This document shows, piece after piece, positions 5,241-12,192 of a stretch of 12,216 nt of DNA (position 1 is the stretch's first letter; each line of letters starts with the position of its first letter). The stretch is taken from assembly GCA_017457465.1 (NCBI GenBank), contig JAFTHJ010000095.1, positions 1 to 12,216 on the forward strand, read 5' to 3'. A model generated the notes under the pieces. It was given only the letters and a program-made list of their open reading frames with translations, searched no databases and was not told the origin of the DNA. A program made the position numbers and the translations under genes. The stretch comes from Clostridia bacterium (GTDB lineage Bacteria > Bacillota > Clostridia > Oscillospirales > CAG-272).

Positions 5241-7019
5241 TTATTCACTCAAATCGGGCTTTGCGAACTGACTGTTATAAAGCTCGAAGTAGAAGCCCTT
5301 TTGCTCAAGAAGCTCCTCGTGAGTTCCTTTTTCTATGACATTACCGTCCTTCATTACAAGAATGATATCCGACTCCTTGATAGTTGAGAGTCTGTGAGCA
5401 ACGATAAAGCTCGTTCGTCCCTCCATCATCGTGGTAAACGCCTTGCCGATACGGATTTCGGTACGGGTGTCGATAGACGAGGTTGCCTCGTCAAGAATGA
5501 GCATTTCGGGGAGAGAGAGCATAACTCTTGATATGCAGAGGAGCTGCTTCTGTCCCTGCGAGAGTGAGCCACCGTCCTCTCCGAGAAGGGTGTTGTATCC
5601 ATTGGGCAGACGGCGAATAAAGCTGTGCGCGTGTGCCGCCTTTGCCGCCGCTATTATTTCCTCATCGGTGGCGTCTGGCTTACCAAAGGCAATATTGTCG
5701 CGTATCGTGCCCTCGCAGAGCCAGGTCTCCTGAAGCACCATACCGAAGGAGCGCCGCAGAGCTACCTTGTTTATCTCTCGGACATCGGTTCCGTCGAGCG
5801 TGATAGAACCGTCGTTTACGTCATAGAAGCGCATAAGCAGATTTATGAGAGTTGTTTTTCCGCAGCCTGTCGGTCCGACTATGGCGACCTTCTGACCTCG
5901 GGATACCGAAACATTAAATCCGTTTATGAGTGGCTTTTCGGGAGTGTATGAGAAGCATACATCACGGAATTCAATATCTCCTTGGGGGGCGATATCGCAG
6001 GGGGCGTTGTCAGAGGAGTCAGTGGGAACAGGCTCCTCAATCACCTCGAAAACTCTCGCCGCACAGGCAAGGGCGTTCTGAAGCTCTGTGATAACCCCCG
6101 ATATTTCATTGAAGGGCTTGGTGTACTGCGTGGAGTAAGCGAGGAAGCTCGACAGCATACCGACGCTTATTGCCGCGCCGCCACTTGAAATGCAGAGGAG
6201 CGCTCCGAAAAGCGCGACGAGAGCATAAACGGTGCCGTTGAGAAATCTCGTTACGGGGTTAGTGGTTGACGAGAAGAATATAGCGCGGAGAGAGGCTTTT
6301 GAAAGTCTTGTGTTTATCTCGTCAAACTCGGACTGTATGTCCTTTTCCTTGCCGAATGCCGCAACCGTTTTGTGTCCGCTTATCATTTCGTCGATAAGCG
6401 AGGTCTGCTCACCCCTTATTTCGGATTGAAGCTTGAACATTGAATAGGTCTTTTTCGCGATAAACGCCGCAACAAAGAGAGACGCGGGGGTAACAACGAC
6501 CACTATTGCCGTTATCGGAGGACTTATCGTGAGCATAAATATCAGTGTTCCGAGTATCGTTATGATTCCGTTGAAGAACTGTGTAAAGCCAAGAAGAAGT
6601 CCGTCAGAGAACTGCTCGGCATCGGATATTATTCGGCTTACTATCTCACCCGAGGGGTGGGAGTCGATATAGGATATCGGGAATTTTTGTATCTTTCTGA
6701 ATGCCTCGCGTCTGATATTGCAGACGATACCGTAGGTCATACGGTTGTTGAGGACATTTATCAGCCATTGAAGGACTGCCGTTATGAGTATCGCGATGAT
6801 TATTTTGAGAAGAATACTCTCGATTTTGCCGTGCTCGACATTTCCTTTGCCCACCGCAAGGTCTATCGCCTCTCCGACAAGTATCGGAACATAGAGCGTG
6901 AGCGCTACCGAAACGGCGGTGAATATGAGCGAGAGGATAAAGTGGATATGGTAAATCTTCAGATACTTCAGAACCTTTATAAAGGTTTTGAGCGCGTTTT
7001 TGTTCTTTGCCTTTTTCAT
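5241..7019 (-). CDS. Heterodimeric ABC exporter, subunit with the catalytic glutamate
   Basis: This is a 592-residue half-transporter of the multidrug/lipid exporter type: a six-helix transmembrane domain (about 25-300), then a nucleotide-binding domain. Walker A is GPTGCGKTT (382-390), Q-loop Q430, signature LSQGQ (486-490, noncanonical third residue), Walker B MLILDEA with catalytic Glu511, and H-loop His542. A canonical Walker B and H-loop combined with a deviant signature is the pattern of the TM288/BmrD-type partner, so it should form the hydrolysing site with the canonical signature of the other subunit. The ATG at 7019 overlaps the stop of the upstream gene by four bases (ATGA) and has GGGAGGTGA at 7026-7034 inside that gene, so the two are translationally coupled. 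The substrate cannot be told from the sequence; drug or lipid export is usual for the family. Confidence 0.95.
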   Translation of the reverse strand: MKKAKNKNALKTFIKVLKYLKIYHIHFILSLIFTAVSVALTLYVPILVGEAIDLAVGKGNVEHGKIESILLKIIIAILITAVLQWLINVLNNRMTYGIVCNIRREAFRKIQKFPISYIDSHPSGEIVSRIISDAEQFSDGLLLGFTQFFNGIITILGTLIFMLTISPPITAIVVVVTPASLFVAAFIAKKTYSMFKLQSEIRGEQTSLIDEMISGHKTVAAFGKEKDIQSEFDEINTRLSKASLRAIFFSSTTNPVTRFLNGTVYALVALFGALLCISSGGAAISVGMLSSFLAYSTQYTKPFNEISGVITELQNALACAARVFEVIEEPVPTDSSDNAPCDIAPQGDIEFRDVCFSYTPEKPLINGFNVSVSRGQKVAIVGPTGCGKTTLINLLMRFYDVNDGSITLDGTDVREINKVALRRSFGMVLQETWLCEGTIRDNIAFGKPDATDEEIIAAAKAAHAHSFIRRLPNGYNTLLGEDGGSLSQGQKQLLCISRVMLSLPEMLILDEATSSIDTRTEIRIGKAFTTMMEGRTSFIVAHRLSTIKESDIILVMKDGNVIEKGTHEELLEQKGFYFELYNSQFAKPDLSE

Positions 7020-8743
7020 TTGCTCTCACCTCCCGCGCTGAATTGAGAATTGTATATCTCAAGATATGTGGGACAAGCCTTGAGCAATTCCTCGTGTGTT
7101 CCCACACCGACTATATCTCCGTCCTCGAGAACTATGATAAGGTCTGCGTGGCGTATCGACGAGGTACGCTGGGAAACGATAAATTTTGTGGGGTTATAGT
7201 CGAGAGACGCCAGAGCCGAGCGCAGAGCCGACTCGGTGGCATAGTCAAGCGCCGAGGCAGAGTCGTCGAGAATGAGTATTTCGGGACGGCGAACAAGCGC
7301 TCGGGCTATCGTGAGCCGCTGTTTCTGTCCACCTGAAAAATTGCTTCCGTTCTGCTTCACGGGCTCATCAAGCCCCTCCGCCTTTTCACGGATAAATCCG
7401 TCCGCTTGAGCCAGACGAAGCGCATCCCAAAGCTCCTCCTCCGAGGCGTTTTCGTTGCCCCAGAGAATATTTGAGCGAACCGTTCCCTTAAAGAGAAGAG
7501 CTTTTTGCGGAACTATTCCTATTTTCGCGCGAAGCTCATCGCTCGAATAAAGTCCCGTGTTTTTACCGTTGATGAAGACATTGCCCTCTGTGGGGTGGTA
7601 GAAGCCGGGTATCATATTGACGAGCGTGGATTTTCCGCAACCCGTCGAGCCTATGATGCCGACTGTCTCTCCTCGCTTTACCTTAAAGCTAATATTGCTT
7701 ATCGCGGGGTCTCCCGACTCGCTGTACGCGAAGCTGACATTGTCAAACTCAACGGCAAGGCTATCGTCGGAACGCTCTGTTCTTACCTCAAAGTCGGTGT
7801 CCGCGGGAGTGTCAAGCACGGCGCTGATGCGCTTCGCACCCGCCGAGCATTTGTTGAGTGTGATTATAAGACTTGCGAGTTTGATAAGCTCAACGAGTAT
7901 CTGCGACATATAGTTGTAAAGCGCGACAAGCTCACCCTGCGATATGATGCCGCTATCTACCGTCATAGCCCCGTTTCGGATAAGAAGCACAACGGCGAGG
8001 TTGATGATAACATAGGTCAGGGGATTCATAAGCGCCGATATCTTACCCGCGAAAAGCTGTATCTTTGTCAGCTCGTTATTTCGTGTTTCAAAGTCCTGGG
8101 TTTCGTCATTTTCCTTATTGAAGGCTCTCACAACCCGCGCACCCTTGTAGTTCCCGCGAGTTTTGGCTACGACTCTGTCGAGCTTTGCCTGAACCTTTTT
8201 GTATATCGGGATACTGACGAGCATAATTCCGAAAACGACTATTGCGAGTAGAGGAATCGTCACCGCGAATATAAGCGCCAGACGGGTATTTATCGTGAAC
8301 GCCATTATCATAGCGCCGAATACAACAAACGGTGAGCGCATAAAGAGACGGAGAAAGAGGTTAACACCTGTCTGCACCGTGTTTATGTCGCTTGTCATTC
8401 TCGTTATAAGCGTCGAGGTTCCGAGCTTGTCTGTTCTCGAATAGGAAAAGCTCTGTATATGAGAGAAAAGTGAGCTGCGGAGAGCCGTTGAGAACCCGAC
8501 CGCCGCCTTTGCCGAGAAATATTGAGCGCAGAGGGAGCAGGAAAGTCCGACTATTCCGAGTATTATCATAACGGCGAACATAAGGTATATCCTGCGTGTG
8601 TCGCCTCCGCCTATTCCGTTGTCGATTATCTGCGAGACAGCGAGGGGAATCATAAGCTCAAAAAGCGCCTCAAGCATCTTGAAGAGCGGCGCTATAACCG
8701 ATTCCTTACGGTATCCTTTTAAGTATTTTAAAAGCTTTTTCAA
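7016..8743 (-). CDS. Heterodimeric ABC exporter, subunit with the degenerate ATP site
   Basis: This 575-residue half-transporter is the first gene of the pair. The membrane domain spans about 15-295 and the ATPase domain about 330-575: Walker A GSTGCGKST (365-373), Q-loop Q413, canonical signature FSGGQ (469-473), Walker B ILILDDS with Asp494 where the catalytic Glu normally sits, and Gln525 (VSQR) in place of the H-loop His. Asp for Glu and Gln for His mark the noncatalytic partner (TM287/BmrC type). The start is TTG at 8743, with GGGAGG (8750-8755) at good spacing and no better ATG upstream; the protein begins MKKLLKYLKGYRKES. A strong promoter lies 43-71 bases upstream. No regulator gene is adjacent. 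Confidence 0.95.
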   Translation of the reverse strand: MKKLLKYLKGYRKESVIAPLFKMLEALFELMIPLAVSQIIDNGIGGGDTRRIYLMFAVMIILGIVGLSCSLCAQYFSAKAAVGFSTALRSSLFSHIQSFSYSRTDKLGTSTLITRMTSDINTVQTGVNLFLRLFMRSPFVVFGAMIMAFTINTRLALIFAVTIPLLAIVVFGIMLVSIPIYKKVQAKLDRVVAKTRGNYKGARVVRAFNKENDETQDFETRNNELTKIQLFAGKISALMNPLTYVIINLAVVLLIRNGAMTVDSGIISQGELVALYNYMSQILVELIKLASLIITLNKCSAGAKRISAVLDTPADTDFEVRTERSDDSLAVEFDNVSFAYSESGDPAISNISFKVKRGETVGIIGSTGCGKSTLVNMIPGFYHPTEGNVFINGKNTGLYSSDELRAKIGIVPQKALLFKGTVRSNILWGNENASEEELWDALRLAQADGFIREKAEGLDEPVKQNGSNFSGGQKQRLTIARALVRRPEILILDDSASALDYATESALRSALASLDYNPTKFIVSQRTSSIRHADLIIVLEDGDIVGVGTHEELLKACPTYLEIYNSQFSAGGESK

Positions 8744-8785
8744 GGTTTCCTCCCGATGTTGAAGAAAAGTTTTACATTAAGCTTT

Positions 8786-8814
8786 ATTATAGCACAAAAA
8801 GAAATGATAGTCAA
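8786..8814 (-). promoter_or_regulatory. Promoter of the ABC exporter operon
   Basis: On the minus strand, TTGACT (8814-8809), a 17-nt spacer and a perfect TATAAT (8791-8786) with an extended -10 TGC. This is close to the sigma-A consensus, suggesting substantial constitutive expression unless a repressor acts. Confidence 0.85.
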
Positions 8815-8883
8815 GGAAAAGGCTGTTACTTTGGTTGTAATATGCGGCAATAAAAAATATTTACCTTATTTTTTTAAAAGCTA

Positions 8884-8912
8884 TTGCATTTTATGCTTTT
8901 TTGTGGTATAAT
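8884..8912 (+). promoter_or_regulatory. Promoter of tRNA-Val
   Basis: TTGCAT (8884-8889), a 17-nt spacer and a perfect TATAAT (8907-8912) with an extended -10 TGG. The -10 box ends 11 nt before the first tRNA base. Confidence 0.85.
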
Positions 8913-8923
8913 ACCTCTTGTTT

Positions 8924-9000
8924 GGAGGCATAGCTCAGTTGGTTAGAGTACATGCTTGACATGCATGGGGTCGATGGTTCGAATCCATCTGTCTCCACCA
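8924..9000 (+). tRNA. tRNA-Val (anticodon GAC)
   Basis: This is a 77-nt gene with the CCA end encoded (8998-9000). The acceptor stem GGAGGCA pairs with TGTCTCC (one G-T). The D arm is GCTCAGTTGGTTAGAGT. The anticodon stem CATGC/GCATG carries the loop TTGACAT with anticodon GAC at 8958-8960, reading GUC and GUU. The T arm is GATGG-TTCGAAT-CCATC. It is a single tRNA transcribed from its own promoter. Confidence 0.95.
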
Positions 9001-9004
9001 GCAA

Positions 9005-9046
9005 AAAGAGAACTTTTGTTTACCAAAGGTTCTCTTTCTTATTTTA
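9005..9046 (+). terminator. Terminator of tRNA-Val
   Basis: A 13-bp stem (9005-9017 with 9025-9037, one G-T pair, loop GTTTACC) is followed by CTTATTTTA. It starts four bases after the CCA end and finishes just before the ribosome site of the next gene. Confidence 0.8.
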
Positions 9047-9064
9047 CGAAAGGATTTTATCTGT

Positions 9065-10081
9065 ATGAAAAAACTGATTTGTATGATTTTTTCTGTTATA
9101 GTTCTGTTTGGCCTGTGCGCTTTTTCTGCCTCGGCGGCGGATTATACCGTAAACTATGACAGTCCTCTCGCGGATATCAGTGTTGGATTTTACGGCGACT
9201 CTATATGCGCTGCGGGTTGCGAGATGAATACAGACCTTGAATATGTTCGCGGTTGGGCGGGTAGAATAGGTTACACCAACGATATGGAATGGATAAACCA
9301 CGGAATATCCGCCTATTCGGTGTCTGCCTGTCGTGGCTCGAAAACTATCATATCCCAGCTTGAGAAATCCGTGGGCGAAAAGCACGAAATGATAATTCTT
9401 CACGGCGGAACTAACGACGCTTGGGACAATGTTGATGTTGGCAAGATGACAGGCGAGGATGAGTTTGAAAAGAGTAATTTCTATAATCCGAGAACCTTTG
9501 CGGGGGGGCTTGAGCAGATATTTGCCTTTATCGAGGAAACGAATCCCGATGCTATAGTCGGATATATCATCAACTTCAAATTTGTGAACGCAACCAACGG
9601 AGTTCAGGTTCAGATTCCCGACGGTAACGGCGGAACAAAGACGGTTTACCGTCTGAACCATATGGAAGATTACGTTGAGATGACCAAGAAGATATGCGAC
9701 AAATGGGGAGTTCCGTATCTGGACCTCTATAGCAACGATGAGCTGACAAACAAGCTCTACCCTATGAGCGGCGGCACTTATTCAAACGCATATGTCCCTG
9801 ATTTCGTTCATCCCAATACAGCGGGATATGACATCATTTATCCCTACATAGAGAATTTTATGATAGATATTCTCGAGGCATCGCAAGAGACCGAGGCAAC
9901 GCCAACTCTTGCAACCACCCCCGCGCCCACGCCCACCACTGTGCCCGAGACGACGGTGGAGGAGACAGCCGAAACTAAACCGGGTGGCTGCGGAGCAGTT
10001 ATGGGAAGTGCAGCGGTAGCCGTATTTACCGCTCTCGGAGCTACGGCAATACTCGCCAAAAAGAGAAAGAAAACAAAATAA
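9065..10081 (+). CDS. Secreted SGNH/GDSL-family hydrolase with C-terminal membrane anchor
   Basis: This is a 338-residue exported esterase or lipase-like protein. A signal peptide spans about 1-24 (KK, hydrophobic core, then SASA and the cut). SGNH blocks are GDSI with nucleophile Ser46, NHGIS with Gly80, GGTND (114-118) with Asn117, and DFVHPN with Asp246 and His249, so the catalytic set is complete. A Thr/Pro/Glu-rich linker (about 273-305, typical of wall-spanning spacers) leads to PGGCG (306-310), a hydrophobic segment (about 311-331) and a KKRKKTK tail. There is no LPXTG sorting motif. The ATG at 9065 has AAAGGA (9049-9054) upstream at rather long spacing. It sits between the tRNA terminator and its own terminator, so is probably transcribed alone, though I see no clear promoter. 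The substrate is unknown; deacylation of cell-wall or extracellular polysaccharide is a reasonable guess. Confidence 0.88.
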   Translation: MKKLICMIFSVIVLFGLCAFSASAADYTVNYDSPLADISVGFYGDSICAAGCEMNTDLEYVRGWAGRIGYTNDMEWINHGISAYSVSACRGSKTIISQLEKSVGEKHEMIILHGGTNDAWDNVDVGKMTGEDEFEKSNFYNPRTFAGGLEQIFAFIEETNPDAIVGYIINFKFVNATNGVQVQIPDGNGGTKTVYRLNHMEDYVEMTKKICDKWGVPYLDLYSNDELTNKLYPMSGGTYSNAYVPDFVHPNTAGYDIIYPYIENFMIDILEASQETEATPTLATTPAPTPTTVPETTVEETAETKPGGCGAVMGSAAVAVFTALGATAILAKKRKKTK

Positions 10082-10096
10082 TACTATAGGCGTGAC

Positions 10097-10135
10097 AAAG
10101 ACAGGCGGTTCGTTTTGAACCGCCTGTCTTTTTAT
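10097..10135 (+). terminator. Terminator of the SGNH hydrolase gene
   Basis: A perfect 15-bp stem (10097-10111 with 10117-10131), loop GTTTT and a CTTTTTATT tail, 15 nt after the stop codon. Confidence 0.92.
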
Positions 10136-10160
10136 TAAAAAAAGATTTCAGCAGACCGAA

Positions 10161-10194
10161 TAAGACAAAATATTTGCCTTTCTTGGGGTATAAT
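10161..10194 (+). promoter_or_regulatory. Putative spoIIGA promoter with Spo0A-box-like site
   Basis: A perfect TATAAT lies at 10189-10194, 28 nt before the start codon, but there is no recognisable -35 hexamer at 16-18 nt. In the -35 area, 10161-10169 on the minus strand reads TTTGTCTTA, seven of nine matches to the Spo0A box TTTGTCGAA. A weaker match lies at 10147-10155. This fits the known Spo0A-activated spoIIG promoter of Bacillus, which also lacks a normally spaced -35, but the match is inferred by eye. Confidence 0.45.
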
Positions 10195-10221
10195 TGTATC
10201 TGTAAAGAGGGGAGGGTGAAT

Positions 10222-11091
10222 ATGGGACAGACGGTATATGTTGACCTGCTTTTTTTGATAAATTTCAGTATGGATTTTCTCTGCTTTTTTCTTTGCGCGA
10301 AGCTGCTTGGTAGAAAGCTATCTTTGGGACGGGCGTTTCTGTCATCGGCGATAGGGGGGATATACGCGAATGCGGCTCTGTTTATAAGTGTGGGGAAGCT
10401 GCTGTCTCTGCTAATAGACCTGCTTGTCTGCGCCGTAATGTGTGCCGTTGCTTTTTATAAAAGGGGCAAGGTGCGTTCTCTGCCGCTTTACATACTTGTC
10501 TATTTTGCGATATCAATGGCGCTCGGTGGATTTATGACCGCGATATTTAACCTGCTCAACAGGGCAGAGCTTCCGCTTGAGCAAGGCTCCTCGGACGGTA
10601 TTTCCGTCTGGATGTTTGCGCTTCTTGCCGCCGTGAGCGCACTTATAACGCTTTTCGGAGGCAGATTTTTCAGGAAAAAGGCGGGGCAGAGAAACGCCGA
10701 TATTGAGATAACCTATCGTGGAAAGAGGGTAAAGCTTCGGGGAATGAGCGATAGCGGTAATCTTTTGCGTGAACCGATAAGCGGAAAGCCCTGTATAATT
10801 GCCGACATTGGTGCGCTTGAGCCTATAATCCCGAGGCGGCTTACAAACGCGGCGAGAAAAAAAGACGCCCACGCGCTTGGGGATATTCCGCGCGAGGATG
10901 CTAAAAATATCAGGATAGTTCCGATAAAGACGGCAGGCGGAGAGGGGATTTTATTTGCGCTCCGAGCCGACACAGTCACGCTTGACAGTGGAAAGGGAGC
11001 GGAGTGTGTTGACGCGCTCGTGGCGCTGTCGGATATCTCGGGCAGCGCCGACGGCAACGAGGCGCTTATTCCCTCGGAGCTGCTTATATAA
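10222..11091 (+). CDS. spoIIGA: Sporulation sigma-E factor processing peptidase SpoIIGA
   Basis: SpoIIGA is a membrane-bound aspartic protease that removes the pro-sequence from pro-sigma-E in the mother cell at the onset of engulfment, triggered from the forespore by SpoIIR. The 289-residue protein has about five hydrophobic segments in residues 1-145 (beginning VDLLFLINFSMDFLCFFL) and a soluble C-terminal protease domain with the Asp-Ser-Gly motif at 177-179 in GMSDSGN followed by LLREPISGKP. The frame is open upstream to 10174, but the ATG at 10222 has a strong GGGGAGGGTGA ribosome site and matches the usual family start (VYxDxxFLxNFxMD). The stop is 21 nt before sigE, so the two form the standard operon. 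Confidence 0.95.
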   Translation: MGQTVYVDLLFLINFSMDFLCFFLCAKLLGRKLSLGRAFLSSAIGGIYANAALFISVGKLLSLLIDLLVCAVMCAVAFYKRGKVRSLPLYILVYFAISMALGGFMTAIFNLLNRAELPLEQGSSDGISVWMFALLAAVSALITLFGGRFFRKKAGQRNADIEITYRGKRVKLRGMSDSGNLLREPISGKPCIIADIGALEPIIPRRLTNAARKKDAHALGDIPREDAKNIRIVPIKTAGGEGILFALRADTVTLDSGKGAECVDALVALSDISGSADGNEALIPSELLI

Positions 11092-11112
11092 TTAATTTGG
11101 AGGTGAGGTCAA

Positions 11113-11862
11113 TTGGAAAAGATTTTGAAAATTATAGATGATTTATATGTCGGGATTACGGGTAAAATTCGGGGTGCTTTCAAAAAGATAAAGGGCTTCT
11201 TCACGCGGAGACGGGGCGGTGTTTATTATGTAAACGGTCCCGAGGTATTACCGCCGCCGCTTTCGCGCGAGGAGGAAGCGCAGATAATCGAGCGGCTTGA
11301 GGGAGACGAGGAAGCGAGGCAGGTGCTTATAGAGCATAATCTGCGGCTTGTCGTTTACATAGCCAAGCGGTTTGAGAATACTGGTGTTGGTATTGAGGAC
11401 CTCGTATCAATAGGTACGATAGGGCTTATCAAAGCGATAAACACATTCAGGGCAGACAAAAATATTAAACTTGCGACCTATGCGTCACGGTGTATCGAAA
11501 ACGAGATATTGATGTATATCCGAAAGAATTCGGGAGTCAAGTCGGAGGTGTCTATCGACGAGCCGCTTAATGTGGACTGGGACGGAAACGAGCTTTTGCT
11601 CTCCGATGTTCTCGGAAGCGAGGAGGACGGTATAGTTTTCGAGATAGAGCAGCTTGAGGAAAGAGCGGCTATAAGACGGGCAGTGGCGGCGCTTGAGGAC
11701 AGAGAGCGGGAGATAATCGAGCTTCGCTACGGAATGCGAGGTGAACCCGAGCTGACTCAAAAGGAGGTCGCCGACCGTCTCGGTATCTCGCAGTCGTATA
11801 TTTCCCGCCTTGAGAAGAAAATAATTGCCCGACTCCGCGCCGAGCTTGAAGCAAAGTGTTAG
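11113..11862 (+). CDS. sigE: RNA polymerase sporulation sigma factor, sigma-E precursor
   Basis: Sigma-E is the first mother-cell-specific sigma factor of sporulation. The 249-residue product closely follows the Bacillus pattern: GGVYYVNGPEVLPPPLS (35-51) marks the end of the pro-sequence, and region 2 spans about 70-140 (NLRLVVYIAKRFENTG, EDLVSIGTIGLIKA, KLATYASRCIENEILMY). IDEPLNVDWDGNELLLSD follows, then the region 4 helix-turn-helix (214-242, LTQKEVADRLGISQSYISRL). The pro-sequence is about 37 residues, longer than the roughly 27 known from Bacillus, and basic and amphipathic (IRGAFKKIKGFFTRRR). The start is TTG at 11113, supported by GGAGGTG (11099-11105) at seven bases; the next ATG (11139) would remove part of the pro-sequence. 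It is normally followed in related genomes by sigG, which is not found in the 354 bases that remain. Confidence 0.96.
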   Translation: MEKILKIIDDLYVGITGKIRGAFKKIKGFFTRRRGGVYYVNGPEVLPPPLSREEEAQIIERLEGDEEARQVLIEHNLRLVVYIAKRFENTGVGIEDLVSIGTIGLIKAINTFRADKNIKLATYASRCIENEILMYIRKNSGVKSEVSIDEPLNVDWDGNELLLSDVLGSEEDGIVFEIEQLEERAAIRRAVAALEDREREIIELRYGMRGEPELTQKEVADRLGISQSYISRLEKKIIARLRAELEAKC

Positions 11863-11889
11863 GGTACGCGGTGGCGAGGATGCGATAAT

Positions 11890-11947
11890 GCGAGGGAAAC
11901 TTTTTGAAAAAAGTTTCCCTCGCGCTCCCTTCAAAAACTTTAAAGCT
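11890..11947 (+). repeat. Twin-hairpin dispersed repeat, copy 2, at the 3' end of sigE (probable terminator)
   Basis: A perfect 15-bp stem (11890-11904 with 11909-11923) begins 27 nt after the sigE stop. It is followed by the shared 19-nt core (11917-11935, overlapping the right arm) and a decayed second palindrome around CTTTAAAG (11938-11945). It lies in the same orientation relative to sigE as copy 1 does relative to pncB, with the GC-rich hairpin first. Confidence 0.8.
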
Positions 11948-11990
11948 TGGATATGCTAACCCATTTTATTATTTTTAATTTTGGGTTTTA

Positions 11991-12192
11991 GGACCGTCGG
12001 GGACGCCGGTCCCTACAAGTAAGGTTGAAAATTTCGCCCTGCCGTTGGGGGGAAGATATGCGAAGGATTAAAACTCACGAAAGCCTTCCCCTTGATGGGA
12101 AGCCTTTGTTTTTAAATATCACCTTGCTGTTGGGGTATAAATATACGAACGAATCACACAAACCTTGTAGGGACCGGCGTCCCCGACGGTCC
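11991..12192. repeat. REP-like pair, family 2: 202-bp element with 29-bp perfect inverted ends
   Basis: The ends 11991-12019 and 12164-12192 are perfect 29-bp inverted copies, 144 nt apart. Each contains GTAG (12167-12170 on plus; 12016-12013 on minus) directly abutting a 22-nt hairpin: six pairs, one mismatch, two pairs and a four-base loop. The GTAG heads face inward, opposite to the pair inside the RAYT gene. The interior has a diverged direct repeat (12029-12067 and 12114-12152, about 29 of 39 matching without gaps) flanking a further hairpin (12080-12107). No open frame of note and no obvious target-site duplication flank it. From the sigE stop to the window end (11863-12216) I see no gene. 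Confidence 0.85.
12080..12107 (+). terminator. Hairpin with T-rich tail inside the REP-bounded element
   Basis: CTTCCC pairs with GGGAAG (12085-12090 with 12097-12102), then a C-C mismatch and four more pairs, followed by TGTTTTTA. It is terminator-like in shape, but no transcript is known to reach it; it may simply be part of the repeat. Confidence 0.4.

Noticed and set aside
7505..8251. Long plus-strand open frame of 248 codons opposite the first ABC subunit.
   Set aside because: It is antisense to conserved ABC motifs and its translation resembles no protein.
9044..9661. Minus-strand open frame of 205 codons opposite the SGNH hydrolase.
   Set aside because: The plus-strand frame has a signal peptide and the full SGNH motif set; the antisense frame has neither a start signal nor motifs.
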